Counted from the stretch's first letter, positions 45,975 to 55,650 are shown. The stretch: DNA of 64,000 bases from Sphingobacterium bambusae (GCF_033955345.1 NZ_CP138332.1:1302001-1366000), one strand, 5' to 3'. The notes: generated by a model from the letters alone, not told the origin. Made by a program: numbers and translations.

Positions 45975-47348
45975 ATGACATATTCAACAGTTTTTATACA
46001 ACGATTGCTTTTCACCACAATCATGGCTTTATTCATCTTTGGGTCGTGCTCGAAAATAGACGGCGTAAGTCTAGACGTAGACCAAAGCCTCCTTGCCGTG
46101 AACAGCTCCGACACGTTTGCGGTGAGCTCCTCCACCTTCTTGCTGGATCCTTTGCCTTCCGCCGGACAGGGGGTGCTGTTATTAGGCGCTTTCGAAAGCG
46201 ATTATGTTGGACAAACAAAGGCTTCTACCTATTTCAGGCTGGCCATGCCCGACCTTTCAACAACCTTCACCAATGATGTACAATTCGACTCGTTAACCAT
46301 CAGCTTGTTTTACAACGGATACAGCTATGGCGACACTACACAAACCATGGCCATCAGCGTACACAGCCTTGTAGAAGCCATAGACCCCAAAGAACTTTCC
46401 ATCGCCCTAGAGGATGATGAATATCCCGTTTTTGCGTCTGGGGAAACGCTCTATACCGACCAATCGTTTAGCTATGCCGATCAGGCCTTGGGAGCCACAC
46501 GCTTTTCACCCAAGCCCCATTCCAACAGAGACACCGTCACCATGAAACTTGACCAAGAGCTAGGGCGTACGCTTTTTGACATGGTCCTAAAAAAAGACAG
46601 TAGGCTTTCCGTTGAAGACGAATTTTTGGACTTCTTCCGCGGACTGGCTATTATACCGGAGGCTGACGCCAAAGCAATCATCGGATTCAAAGATTCCATC
46701 GCATTCAATCTACACTACAGCTACGAACGACAGGCTGATGGACGCCGGATTACGGACGAGCTGACCATAAACATGGGCAGCAGCAGCTACCAATACAACC
46801 GAATAGAAACTGATAGAAGCAATAGTCTGCTTCAAGCCATGACCGCGGTTAACAGCGAGATTGCATCGACATCGACCGATAGCAGAACATTTGTCCAAGG
46901 ATTAACAGGGCTCGTTAGCCGCATCAGGTTTCCGAGTATTCGCGAAACACTCGGTTTAGGTGCTACCGCCATCAACAAAGCGCAGCTCATCATCGAGACG
47001 GACCAGCCCGAGTATGGTTTCTATCCAGCACCGGACTCGCTTATCTTATTTGTTGCCAACAAATACGGCACACCGACATCGCTCGTTCAAAATGCCTCCG
47101 GCGCTTCGCTTCTCGCCGTCTATCAACGAGGGAGTACGTCTGGCGGAACAGGAAGGGGAAAGTATGTCTTTGACATTACCAACTACCTGAGCGCCTTGGT
47201 TAAAACTCAAACGTATGACGACGAAGAAAGTCTGCTTATCTCACTCCCGACAGCCACATTGATGTCTAGAACAAATGTGCTGCAAGTCGCGCAGAACGAC
47301 AACAAACCCGCTATTAAATTAAATGTACTATACATCAAAACACAATGA
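45975..47348 (+). CDS. DUF4270 lipoprotein
   Basis: The ATG at 45975 gives 457 aa with a lipoprotein signal (IMALFIFGSC, lipid Cys about residue 25); the longer reading from 45915 has no better signal. The mature chain is beta-rich with DUF4270 landmarks: DFTVSSSTFLL-like start, LLLGAFESDYVGQTKASTYF (about 72-91), and TNYLSALVKTQTYDDEESLLI near the end. DUF4270 proteins are outer-surface lipoproteins of Bacteroidota with unknown function. Its stop overlaps the kelch gene start by 4 bases (ATGA), so both are in one operon. Confidence 0.85.
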   Translation: MTYSTVFIQRLLFTTIMALFIFGSCSKIDGVSLDVDQSLLAVNSSDTFAVSSSTFLLDPLPSAGQGVLLLGAFESDYVGQTKASTYFRLAMPDLSTTFTNDVQFDSLTISLFYNGYSYGDTTQTMAISVHSLVEAIDPKELSIALEDDEYPVFASGETLYTDQSFSYADQALGATRFSPKPHSNRDTVTMKLDQELGRTLFDMVLKKDSRLSVEDEFLDFFRGLAIIPEADAKAIIGFKDSIAFNLHYSYERQADGRRITDELTINMGSSSYQYNRIETDRSNSLLQAMTAVNSEIASTSTDSRTFVQGLTGLVSRIRFPSIRETLGLGATAINKAQLIIETDQPEYGFYPAPDSLILFVANKYGTPTSLVQNASGASLLAVYQRGSTSGGTGRGKYVFDITNYLSALVKTQTYDDEESLLISLPTATLMSRTNVLQVAQNDNKPAIKLNVLYIKTQ

Positions 47349-48346
47349 AAATGAAAATGAAATGGATAATCAAACTGTTCCTGTTGGTCACTCTTGCTCT
47401 ACCTGTGGTCTCTTGTTCATCGGATGATGAAGACGATCCGGACGAATGGACAAAAGGAGCCGATTTTGAAGGTCTCCCGCGCAGTGGCGCCGTGAGCTTT
47501 AGCATAGGCGACTATACCTACCTGACCACAGGCTATGGCACCAATTCCAATCGATTTGTTGATACTTGGCGTTTCTCGCCAGCTTTACAAAGTTGGGAAC
47601 AAATGAGCACCTTCCCCGGAGAGGCGCGAAACAACGCCGTATCGTTTGTCATCGATGGTAAAGGATATGTCGGACTGGGCACAAATTCAACGACGATGTT
47701 CAAGGATTTTTACGAATATGACCCCAGCACAAACGTATGGACAAAAGTTACTGACTTTGAGGGATCCGCGCGCTACGGCGCCGTCGCATTCTCGCTCAAT
47801 GGTGTCGCCTACGTAGGGACAGGCCGTGATTTCGACGGACAGGACTTTAACGATTTTTACACCTTTACGCCAGATGCCAGCGGCGGCAAATGGACGAAGG
47901 TATCCAGCACGCCAAACAAGCGCTCATTTGCCTTCACTTTTATTCTAAATGGATTAGCATACCTCGGTGGTGGCGTTAGCAACAACCAAAATGTAAGCTC
48001 ATTTTATGCTTTCGACGGCACTAACTGGATCGAAAAGGAGCCACTCTCCGATCGTGATGATGACGATTACACCTACAACTTAACACGTCTCAGTCCTTCT
48101 GCATTCGTACTCGACGGCACGGCCTTTATATCGGGCGGGTTGGCCAGTTACAATGGCTCTCCTACATCAAGCACTTGGCGTTATGTGGCATCTGGCGATT
48201 ATTGGGAGGAACATCAAACTTTCGCCGGATCGGCTAGGCATCAAGCTATCACCTTTGTACACGGTAGCGTGGCCTATGTAGCTACAGGACGAAGTGGCAC
48301 CTCTCCCTTTTATGATATGTGGAAATTCGTACCGAATCCTTGGTAG
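47345..48346 (+). CDS. Kelch-repeat lipoprotein
   Basis: A 333-aa lipoprotein (signal ends LPVVSC, lipid Cys about residue 24, followed by acidic SSDDEDDPDE). The rest is six or so kelch-like blades of about 50 residues: each has a hydrophobic G[VY]-type strand, for example GAVSFSIGDYTYLTTGYG, NAVSFVIDGKGYVGLGT, GAVAFSLNGVAYVGTGRD and QAITFVHGSVAYVATGRS. It forms a beta-propeller outside the cell, probably binding a polymer. It overlaps the DUF4270 gene by 4 bases. Terminator follows. Confidence 0.82.
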   Translation: MKMKMKWIIKLFLLVTLALPVVSCSSDDEDDPDEWTKGADFEGLPRSGAVSFSIGDYTYLTTGYGTNSNRFVDTWRFSPALQSWEQMSTFPGEARNNAVSFVIDGKGYVGLGTNSTTMFKDFYEYDPSTNVWTKVTDFEGSARYGAVAFSLNGVAYVGTGRDFDGQDFNDFYTFTPDASGGKWTKVSSTPNKRSFAFTFILNGLAYLGGGVSNNQNVSSFYAFDGTNWIEKEPLSDRDDDDYTYNLTRLSPSAFVLDGTAFISGGLASYNGSPTSSTWRYVASGDYWEEHQTFAGSARHQAITFVHGSVAYVATGRSGTSPFYDMWKFVPNPW

Positions 48347-48396
48347 CCAATCGGCTCCCGCTATAATACCTCGTTGCCATGCGCCGATGACAACGT

Positions 48397-48434
48397 TAAG
48401 CAACCTTGGTGTGAGCATCGAGGTTGCTTTTTTT
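48397..48434 (+). terminator. Intrinsic terminator after the kelch gene
   Basis: AGCAACCT (48399-48406) pairs with AGGTTGCT (48421-48428), followed by six or seven T. Confidence 0.75.
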
Positions 48435-48544
48435 ATTCCCTGAATCCTATACTTACTGCCGATCGCTCCTTTTAAGTAAGATAGAATTTCTATTTTTAAT
48501 GGTTCCAAATAAGTATTATGCTAGCATAGTATTAATCTGTTCTT

Positions 48545-48552
48545 TATATTTG
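48545..48552 (+). promoter_or_regulatory. -7 box upstream of the iron-sulfur gene pair
   Basis: TATATTTG matches TAnnTTTG and lies 20 bases before the ATG at 48573. The TTG box is not clear. Confidence 0.35.
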
Positions 48553-48572
48553 TGATACCTGAAAGAATAGTT

Positions 48573-49865
48573 ATGATAAGTCAAGTTATTTTTTTCTGTT
48601 TACTGTTCGGTGCTCTGGCGTTTTTCACGATAAATGCACGTCGCATCTATCGTAACATAAGATTGGGCAAATCCGATGACCGCAGTGGAGATACTAAAGC
48701 ACGCGTAAAAACGATGCTACTGGTCGCTTTCGGGCAAAAAAAGATGTTCAAGAAGCCGCTACCTGCGGTTCTGCACCTTTTTGTCTATGTAGGCTTCTGC
48801 ATCATCAATATTGAAATGTTGGAGATTGTCATTGATGGTCTCTTCGGCACACATCGTGCGTTATCGTTTATGGGCTCCTTTTATGATTTTCTCATTTATG
48901 CTTTCGAACTATTAGCCTTTGCCGTGCTGGTCTCCTGCTTGATCTTTTTTATCCGCCGAAATGCCCTGCAGATCTATCGGTTCAAAGGAAGAGAACTCAA
49001 GGGATGGCCAAAATCTGATGCCAACCTTATCCTGCTGACAGAAATTATCCTGATGGCAGCGTTTCTGATAATGAACGCCGCCGACTATAAACTACAAACG
49101 CAGGGATTCTCCCATTATCATCTCGCTGGATCTTTTCCTATAAGCAGCTATTTAGCCGGCATCCTCCCGGATAATAGCAATAGCCTAATAGCCATCGAAC
49201 GTGCAGCATGGTGGTTGCACATCATCGGCGTATTAGCATTCTTGAACTACCTGCCCTTATCCAAACATTTGCATATTATACTTGCCTTCCCCAACACGTA
49301 CTTCTCCAACTTGAAGCCCAAAGGAAAGTTTGAAAATATGCCTGCAGTTACGGCAGAAGTACAGGTGATGCTAGATCCATCCCTTCCTCCACCATCAGGT
49401 GAAGTAGGACGTTTCGGCGTAAAGGACATACAGGACCTGACGTGGAAGAACCTTTTGGATGCCTACACCTGCACCGAGTGTGGGCGATGCTCAGCCGCCT
49501 GTCCAGCCAATATAACCGGCAAACTATTATCACCACGCAAAATTATGATGGATACGCGTGACCGGTTGGAAGAGGTAGGTAAACAAATCGATAAAAACAA
49601 AGCTTTCGAAGAGGATGGAAAGTCACTGATTGACGATTACATCAAGCGCGAGGAGATATGGGCCTGTACCAGCTGCAATGCTTGTGTCGAGCAGTGCCCC
49701 GTCAATATAAACCCGCTAGAGATCATCATGGGCCTGCGTCAGTATGCCGTGATGGAGGAATCACAAGCGCCCTCTAGCGTCAATGCCATGTTTAACAACT
49801 TAGAAAACAACGGTGCCCCTTGGAAGTATGCGCAAGCAGACCGCGCCAACTGGACAAACTCGTAA
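48573..49865 (+). CDS. Membrane-bound iron-sulfur oxidoreductase subunit (HdrC/DsrK-like)
   Basis: The ATG at 48573 (MISQVIFFC) is preferred to a GTG at 48552. The 430-aa product has five or six membrane helices (about 1-20, 70-100, 105-135, 155-180, 210-235), a region resembling the NarI/HdrE-like cytochrome b part, then two 4Fe-4S motifs: CTECGRCSAACPANITGK (about 305-322) and CTSCNACVEQCPVN (about 367-380). It passes electrons from the quinone pool to the adjacent CCG-domain protein. It is followed 7 bases later by that gene. Confidence 0.8.
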   Translation: MISQVIFFCLLFGALAFFTINARRIYRNIRLGKSDDRSGDTKARVKTMLLVAFGQKKMFKKPLPAVLHLFVYVGFCIINIEMLEIVIDGLFGTHRALSFMGSFYDFLIYAFELLAFAVLVSCLIFFIRRNALQIYRFKGRELKGWPKSDANLILLTEIILMAAFLIMNAADYKLQTQGFSHYHLAGSFPISSYLAGILPDNSNSLIAIERAAWWLHIIGVLAFLNYLPLSKHLHIILAFPNTYFSNLKPKGKFENMPAVTAEVQVMLDPSLPPPSGEVGRFGVKDIQDLTWKNLLDAYTCTECGRCSAACPANITGKLLSPRKIMMDTRDRLEEVGKQIDKNKAFEEDGKSLIDDYIKREEIWACTSCNACVEQCPVNINPLEIIMGLRQYAVMEESQAPSSVNAMFNNLENNGAPWKYAQADRANWTNS

Positions 49866-49872
49866 TAATACC

Positions 49873-50673
49873 ATGCCTATGGAAACCAACTTTCATATCC
49901 CTACAGCTGCCGAGATGCTGGCTAATGGCGACAGTCCCGATCTTTTATTTTGGGTGGGCTGTGCAGGCAGTTTTGACGAACGCGCACAGCGCATCACCAA
50001 AGATATCTGTAAAATACTGCATCATGTGGGCATCAAATATGCTATCCTCGGCACGGAAGAAAGTTGCACTGGAGATCCGGCAAAACGAGCCGGCAACGAA
50101 TTTCTGTTTCAGATGCAGGCCATGATGAACATACAGGTTCTTGATGGATATGCCATCAAAAAGATCGTTACGGCCTGTCCTCATTGTTTCAATACGCTAA
50201 AAAATGAATACCCCAGTTTAGGTGGCCATTACGAAGTTATACATCACACTCAACTTATCCAATCCCTGATTGACGAAGGGAAGTTGCGCCCCACAGATGG
50301 ACATGACTTTAAAGGTAAACGGATCACCTACCACGACCCCTGCTACTTAGGCCGCGCAAACGAAGTGTATGAAGCTCCGCGCAAAGTGCTGGAAACATTA
50401 GATGCAGATCTCGTTGAGCTTAAGCGCTGCAAGAGCAACGGACTTTGTTGTGGTGCCGGCGGAGCGCAGATGTTCAAAGAGCCGGAAGCAGGTAAGAAAG
50501 ATGTGAACATCGAACGCATTGAAGATGTTCTCGCATCGGAAGCCTCGGTTGTTGCAGCCGCTTGTCCATTCTGTATGACCATGCTACGCGATGGCGTAAA
50601 AATTAAAGAGAAAGAGCAGGAAATTCAGGTTTTAGATATCGCAGAAATCACGGTTCGCGCCAACAAGCTGTAG
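49873..50673 (+). CDS. CCG-domain heterodisulfide-reductase-like protein (HdrB/LldE-type)
   Basis: The 266-aa protein starts at ATG 49873 (MPMETNF) or 49879. It has two cysteine-rich CCG domains. Clusters: VGCAGSFDERAQ (about 32), EESCTGDPAKRAG (about 63), ACPHCFNTLKNEYP (about 99), then YHDPCYLGRANEVYEAPR (about 155), NGLCCGAGGAQMFKE (about 187) and ACPFCMTMLRDG (about 232). The second and third blocks are the non-cubane cluster pattern. It forms a complex with the membrane protein upstream; similar pairs handle small-molecule oxidation or disulfide reduction. The substrate is unknown. Confidence 0.85.
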   Translation: MPMETNFHIPTAAEMLANGDSPDLLFWVGCAGSFDERAQRITKDICKILHHVGIKYAILGTEESCTGDPAKRAGNEFLFQMQAMMNIQVLDGYAIKKIVTACPHCFNTLKNEYPSLGGHYEVIHHTQLIQSLIDEGKLRPTDGHDFKGKRITYHDPCYLGRANEVYEAPRKVLETLDADLVELKRCKSNGLCCGAGGAQMFKEPEAGKKDVNIERIEDVLASEASVVAAACPFCMTMLRDGVKIKEKEQEIQVLDIAEITVRANKL

Positions 50674-50710
50674 TGGCGTAACCACGAAAATGACGACGCT
50701 AGGTTCAACA

Positions 50711-50742
50711 AAAAAAGACTTTCCAATTGAAAGTCTTTTTTT
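50711..50742. terminator. Bidirectional terminator between Hdr pair and tRNA-Leu
   Basis: AAAAAAGACTTTC and GAAAGTCTTTTTTT (50711-50742) form a stem with runs of A and T on the two sides. It ends the iron-sulfur operon on the plus strand and the tRNA on the minus strand. Confidence 0.8.
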
Positions 50743-50743
50743 G

Positions 50744-50826
50744 TGCTCAGGAGCAGATTCGAACTGCCACGCCCATAAGGCGCCACCCCCTCAAGATGGT
50801 GCGTCTACCAATTTCGCCACCTGAGC
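50744..50826 (-). tRNA. tRNA-Leu (anticodon GAG)
   Basis: Cloverleaf is complete on the minus strand: 7-bp acceptor stem GCTCAGG/CCTGAGC, D-arm GCGAAATTGGTAGACGC, anticodon stem CCATC/GGTGG with loop TTGAGGG, long variable arm and T-arm with TTCGAAT. Anticodon GAG reads CUC/CUU. The 3' CCA is not encoded and must be added. Confidence 0.92.
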
Positions 50827-50888
50827 TTGCGTTAGCAAAAGTAATGCTTTTTAAGCCATTTCAAGAAAGATTTTTGCAAATTTCAGCA

Positions 50889-51767
50889 CTACTCGCCTAA
50901 GTTACTGTCTATCAAAGTCTGAATAATTCCATCCACCAACCCGACACGTGGCGCGACGATATTTTTCAAATGTCCCACTTTCATAATGGTCAAGAAAATC
51001 TCCGCTGCAGGGATAATAACATCGGCACGGTCTTGCTTAAGTCCTAATACATGAATGCGATCTTTCAGGGAATACGAGCTTAGATATTGATAGATAGCCT
51101 TTAGTTTTGCATAAGACATCGGCTTATCCATTTTCTCATTCGCTATGCGGGAAAGCTTGTTGATATTACCTCCAGTACCTATACCGTAGATATTTTTATA
51201 GATCTTGGTATGCTCTCTTACCCAACGTTTCATTTCCTCCCAGGTTTCAGGATTATCCTGATTGTCCAAAATTCGGATAGTCCCCAAATTAAAGGATCTC
51301 GAGGCGATAAGCTGCGCATTGGCAAACAACGAAATTTCGGTACTTCCACCACCTACATCTATATACAGGTAAACCTTGTTCTTATCCATATTATCCTGCA
51401 GGTTGCTGCTATAGATAATGGCCGCTTCACGTGCACCATCGATAATTTGGATATCCACGCCTATCTTGCTACATGCCTCCACAATATCAGCTCCATTATC
51501 AGCATCGCGCATCGCAGATGTGGCACAAGCCATATAGTCACTCACCCGATATACGTCCATAAGGTTCCGAAAAGCCTGCATCGTTTTCACCATATTTTCG
51601 AACTTGGGTTTGGAAATATGTTGGTGAATAAAGGCATCGTCTCCCAACCGAAGGGGAACACGAATGAGCGCCTCTTTTGTAAACTGAACTGGGCTACTTT
51701 CTTGATTAACCTCCGCAATTAATAGCCTAACTGCATTGGATCCGATATCTATTGCTCCGTATCTCAC
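50889..51767 (-). CDS. Ppx/GppA family phosphatase
   Basis: The 292-aa product begins at GTG 51767 (MRYGAIDIGSNAVRLLI). Its actin-like ATPase fold has phosphate loops IDIGSNAVRLLI and IDVGGGSTEISLF, with DGAREAAIIY and the final SCGL-like AP-RVGLVDGIIQ. It degrades polyphosphate or pppGpp. It is shorter than E. coli Ppx or GppA (about 510 aa), lacking the C-terminal HD-type domains, as is common in Bacteroidota. It lies upstream of the tRNA and downstream of the lipoprotein gene. Confidence 0.82.
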   Translation of the reverse strand: MRYGAIDIGSNAVRLLIAEVNQESSPVQFTKEALIRVPLRLGDDAFIHQHISKPKFENMVKTMQAFRNLMDVYRVSDYMACATSAMRDADNGADIVEACSKIGVDIQIIDGAREAAIIYSSNLQDNMDKNKVYLYIDVGGGSTEISLFANAQLIASRSFNLGTIRILDNQDNPETWEEMKRWVREHTKIYKNIYGIGTGGNINKLSRIANEKMDKPMSYAKLKAIYQYLSSYSLKDRIHVLGLKQDRADVIIPAAEIFLTIMKVGHLKNIVAPRVGLVDGIIQTLIDSNLGE

Positions 51768-51871
51768 AGATGATGGTTTTGAAATGAGTGTGTCTAATTA
51801 AATTTTACAATAATAACAAATCATAGATTAATAGTATGTTAAGTTATTGTTATATTCCCAAAAAATTAAAC

Positions 51872-51899
51872 AAAAAAAGGGATGTATTGCTACATCCCT
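51872..51899 (-). terminator. Intrinsic terminator after the His-rich lipoprotein gene
   Basis: AGGGATGTA (51878-51886) pairs with TACATCCCT (51891-51899); the minus strand then has seven T. Confidence 0.8.
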
Positions 51900-51923
51900 C
51901 TTTATATCCTATGTTAGAATCGC

Positions 51924-52526
51924 TTAGTGATGTGCGTGCGCATCTTCCTTGCCACCAGCAAGCGTAAACAATTCCGCTACTTTTTCGAGGTTTTCCTTAG
52001 CAAAAGTACGAAGTCCTTTATTCGTATTATGGCTCAATCGTTCAAATTGATCTTTGATTTTTGCAGTTTCGTGCTGTACGTGATGAAGGTATTCGGCATC
52101 CGAATATGTTGCGCCATGTGCATGTCCAGCAGCAGCATGCTCCGTAGAAGCTGAATCAGTAGCATGAACATGTTCTGCCGTTGCAGCCTCTGGCTTAGCA
52201 AATACTGCAGCACCTTTTATAGGGAAGTCAACCTGATTTACCACAGCTAGGCTATCTAAAGTTGGGATGATTCCAGCGTATACCTCTTTCACTTTAGCCG
52301 CAAGCTGTTTCGCCTGTGAAGAAGTCGCAACAGTTTCTACATAAGCCGCATAATCAGCCTCGTAAACCACCTTTCCACCAACGACTTGAAAGAACTGAAA
52401 AGCGTCTCCATCTGCCAAACTGGTGTGCGTGTATTTTAGTTGATTTTCTTTAGCGGTCTGCGGGTTACAAGAAGCTAACAAAGCGCTAGCACATACGCCT
52501 GCAACAAATAAAGTGTTAAATTTCAT
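51924..52526 (-). CDS. His-rich lipoprotein, DUF4142-like
   Basis: A 200-aa lipoprotein (signal ends ALLASC, lipid Cys about residue 20). Residues 30-100 and 140-195 are helical with ferritin-like spacing (AAYVETVATSSQAKQLAAKVKE and ETAKIKDQFERLSHNTNKGLR), like DUF4142. In between lies a His/Ala linker (EHVHATDSASTEHAAAGHAHG, plus a His-rich end DAHAHH), suggesting metal binding, perhaps zinc or nickel. Family assignment is by pattern only. A terminator follows. Confidence 0.65.
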   Translation of the reverse strand: MKFNTLFVAGVCASALLASCNPQTAKENQLKYTHTSLADGDAFQFFQVVGGKVVYEADYAAYVETVATSSQAKQLAAKVKEVYAGIIPTLDSLAVVNQVDFPIKGAAVFAKPEAATAEHVHATDSASTEHAAAGHAHGATYSDAEYLHHVQHETAKIKDQFERLSHNTNKGLRTFAKENLEKVAELFTLAGGKEDAHAHH

Positions 52527-52589
52527 CTCTTTTCGTTTTATGCTACAAAAATAAAAAAATAATCGATTTTCCCGTTTAAAATAAACATT

Positions 52590-55163
52590 TTACGCCAAAT
52601 TACGCCCCGCATTTACCACGCCATAAATGGTACGAGCGATTAACTTTCTGTAGATAGCTTCTTTTTCTTCCGGCAGTTCTTTATCACGTAAAGCACGTAT
52701 AGCATAATGCTGTATCGTCAACAAGGGCAGTATAATTTTCTCTCTGGCCATAATCGACGCTCTTTCAATCGGATAGTGCTCCATGAGGGCCGAAGAGTTA
52801 CTCAGTTTCAATACATACGATTTTGTTAACTCGTATTCCTCTTTCAGCATCGACCAAAACTCGGCAAAGGTATCGTCATACTGCATATAGGCCGTGATAT
52901 CAAAGTTCGACTTCGTCATCGACATCATACAGTTATCGATGATTGTCTTGAACATCCCCGAGCTTTCGTAAAGGTTCTTTACGTAAGACCATAAATTATT
53001 TTCCTCTGCCCAACGCAAAGCTGTTCCTACACCATAAAAGCCCGGAATATTCTGCTTCAGCTGGCTCCACGATGTCACGAAACTGATCGCCCGAAGATCC
53101 TCCAAGCGAAGCTCCTTACCGGAGTTACGCTTCACCGGACGGCTACTGATGTTAACCTCGGACAATTGCTTCAACGGGCTTAACGTCTCCAAATATTTTA
53201 AGAACAGCGGATGTTTCCGCAGCGCCATAAATTTACCATGGCTCTCGTGTGCCATCTGGTCGATCACTTCCTTCTGTTTCGTGGTCAAGGTATCGCCATC
53301 TTTCTGCTGGATTTCCGAAATAATTCCTGCCTGCAACAACAACTCGATATTATGTTGGGCTGTTTCTAAAGATCCATACTGGCTACTGATCGTCTGCCCT
53401 TGAATGGTCAACTGAATATGTTCGTTGGCAATCTCTTTGCCCATCGAAGCGTAGAATTTCTGTGTCTTTCCACCACCACGTGCTGGAGGGCCTCCCCTGC
53501 CATCAAAAAAGACCAGATCTACATCGTATTCGCGCGCAATGGCGGTCAGCTCGATCTTGGCTTTGTAGATAGACCAATTGGCCATCAGGTAGCCACCATC
53601 TTTGGTGCTATCGGAGAAGCCCAACATGATGGTCTGCTTATTGCCTCGCTTTTGTATATGCTTGGCATAAACCTCATTATCATACAGGCTGCGCATCACG
53701 TCTGCGGCACGCGAAAGATCATCCACCGTTTCAAAAAGCGGCACAAAATCGATCGTCAACGCCTCTTTCTTCCAACCAGACCACAAGAAAAGTTGCATCA
53801 AGCCCAAAATATCGGAAGCCTGTTGGCAATTACTGATAATGAAACGCTGTGCCGCTCGCTCGCTTCCACTTTGTTGTATGGATTTCAAAAGGTCGATCAC
53901 CTGCAAGGTATCAATCACCAATTTATCAGCGTCCGCATCAAAGCCTAGGCTCAATTCCGAAAAAGGAATACTCTTCTCTTTCTCATCTTCCGAGTCTTTT
54001 ATGCGATCTAAATCTACTGCCGTTTCCGGATAACGCTCCACCAAGTAATTGAAGGTATTGCGTAAGATACTGCTATCTTGACGGATATCAAGGGTGGTAA
54101 AATAACAACCAAAGGTGATGACCTTACGTATCAAATCTTCGACGAGCTCGACAAAAAGACCATTATGCCGGGTATTCAACACATCTTTAACGGCGTTGAG
54201 GTTCTCCAATATGGTCGCTGTTTCATCAACGGGATTTTCTACCGGATTAAAGCTGTTATCATAAAACAGATTTTGCAATACATCTAAATATTTCTCCACA
54301 CCACGGAAGGTGATGCGCCTTCTAACCATACGGAAATCGCGGTAGTAGCAACGAAACAAGATCGTGCGTAGCATATTGGCAACTTTTTTGGTACTCTCGG
54401 CGTCCACATTCGGATTTCCATCACGATCGCCTCCCGGCCAAAAACCTAACTCGATAAGCTGTTTTACGTCTTCAATTGGCACCTCCAATTCACTATCGAT
54501 CTTGGATTGGATCTCGGATGCCACCTTATAGAATACATTTTCCAAAAACCAAGCTAAACTAGCGGCCTCATCTACAGGAGTAGGTTTCTCCTTATTGATA
54601 AAAGGTGTTTTTCCTAACTGTTGCAATAAAGATTGAATGTTGGGCACATCATTTCTCTTTAAAGCATCGATAAGATCTGTAATGATCGCCAACACAGGGC
54701 CTGGATAGAATTGTGTCGGATGCGCCGTTAGTACCAAACGTACCGAGAAGTCACGCAACTTATTGACAATTTCCTTTTTCAGTTCAGGATTTTCCTGTGC
54801 TCGCTGAAAAAGGCCGTGCAATATACCAGACTCATCCGTCTTCCCTACGCTCTGAAATGCAGAATCCTCGACAGCATCAAAAAGCACCACCTGTCTTTCG
54901 ATGTATTGCACAATACGGAATAGAAAGTCGATTCGATCCTCTTCCTGCACATATTGCTCGTACTGACCAAAGAAACTCTCGATAATGTCTTCTGGCGTTA
55001 GATGCTCATCCACTCCCTTTTCACAGTGTGTGGAAAAGAAAGGTAGAATTGTTCCGGTATGCTTTACCCGCTGAAAGGGCAAGGTTAAAAACAAACTTTT
55101 GTATAAGTCAAAGCGTGTTAGTACTTCGTTGTGAAAAACGGATTGTTTTTGACTGATTTTCAT
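52590..55163 (-). CDS. ppc: Phosphoenolpyruvate carboxylase
   Basis: The 857-aa enzyme makes oxaloacetate from phosphoenolpyruvate and bicarbonate, feeding the TCA cycle. The catalytic His is H148 in VLTAHPTQFYPG, the Lys/PEP region is GFSDSTKDGGYLMANWS, and the glycine-rich loop is FFDGRGGPPARGGGKT (about 550-565). The C-terminal end (RTIYGVVNAGRNLA) differs slightly from the E. coli QNTG end, as is common in Bacteroidota. It starts at ATG 55163 and is not in an operon. Confidence 0.93.
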   Translation of the reverse strand: MKISQKQSVFHNEVLTRFDLYKSLFLTLPFQRVKHTGTILPFFSTHCEKGVDEHLTPEDIIESFFGQYEQYVQEEDRIDFLFRIVQYIERQVVLFDAVEDSAFQSVGKTDESGILHGLFQRAQENPELKKEIVNKLRDFSVRLVLTAHPTQFYPGPVLAIITDLIDALKRNDVPNIQSLLQQLGKTPFINKEKPTPVDEAASLAWFLENVFYKVASEIQSKIDSELEVPIEDVKQLIELGFWPGGDRDGNPNVDAESTKKVANMLRTILFRCYYRDFRMVRRRITFRGVEKYLDVLQNLFYDNSFNPVENPVDETATILENLNAVKDVLNTRHNGLFVELVEDLIRKVITFGCYFTTLDIRQDSSILRNTFNYLVERYPETAVDLDRIKDSEDEKEKSIPFSELSLGFDADADKLVIDTLQVIDLLKSIQQSGSERAAQRFIISNCQQASDILGLMQLFLWSGWKKEALTIDFVPLFETVDDLSRAADVMRSLYDNEVYAKHIQKRGNKQTIMLGFSDSTKDGGYLMANWSIYKAKIELTAIAREYDVDLVFFDGRGGPPARGGGKTQKFYASMGKEIANEHIQLTIQGQTISSQYGSLETAQHNIELLLQAGIISEIQQKDGDTLTTKQKEVIDQMAHESHGKFMALRKHPLFLKYLETLSPLKQLSEVNISSRPVKRNSGKELRLEDLRAISFVTSWSQLKQNIPGFYGVGTALRWAEENNLWSYVKNLYESSGMFKTIIDNCMMSMTKSNFDITAYMQYDDTFAEFWSMLKEEYELTKSYVLKLSNSSALMEHYPIERASIMAREKIILPLLTIQHYAIRALRDKELPEEKEAIYRKLIARTIYGVVNAGRNLA

Positions 55164-55650
55164 GCTTAAAATTATGGAATAACATAGGCTCGAGATACAT
55201 GTGATTCGAACCGCCCTAAATTATATAATATTTATAAAAAATAAAAGTTTTTCATGTAAAAAGCATATTAAATTGATTGTTTGCTTGAAAATAATTCAAA
55301 ATAAAAACCACTTACCATGCTATCTTCGGAAAAAGAAGAACCAAGCTCGTCTCCTAACGACCACAGGACATATTTACAGATATAGCTGCCATATGGCAAA
55401 TAACTAAATGTAAAGAAAGACGCAACGCAATAAATATAGAACAATATCGCATGACCTTCGAATGATTAACCATATTAATGGCAAAACTGTTTCATTATTT
55501 TGCATTATTTACCCATTTGTTGAAAGTTCGCGCTCGCTGCAGCAACGACTACTTACCGTTTAATATTATAATTGGATATAAATACAAATTTGTATAAGTT
55601 TGAGCACTTCATAGCGTTTCGTTTTTCTTGACACAACAGGTACTCATTTC
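55164..55650. other. Divergent intergenic stretch
   Basis: 490 AT-rich bases between ppc (minus) and the FUSC gene (plus). It holds the promoter-operator at 55572-55602; no gene, terminator or riboswitch was recognised in the remainder. Confidence 0.5.
55572..55602 (+). promoter_or_regulatory. Promoter with palindromic operator for the FUSC-ypdA operon
   Basis: TTG (55572-55574), 20 bases and TAAGTTTG (55595-55602) match the Bacteroidota promoter exactly. The spacer contains the 14-bp perfect palindrome ATACAAATTTGTAT (55582-55595), overlapping the -7 box by one base. Such a site is well placed for a TetR-type repressor, and a tetR gene is 3.6 kb downstream. Binding itself is inference; no second full copy was found near the tetR start. 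Confidence 0.6.

Noticed and set aside
55195..55215. tRNA-like TTCGAA motif
   Set aside because: No matching T-stem or other arms could be paired around it.
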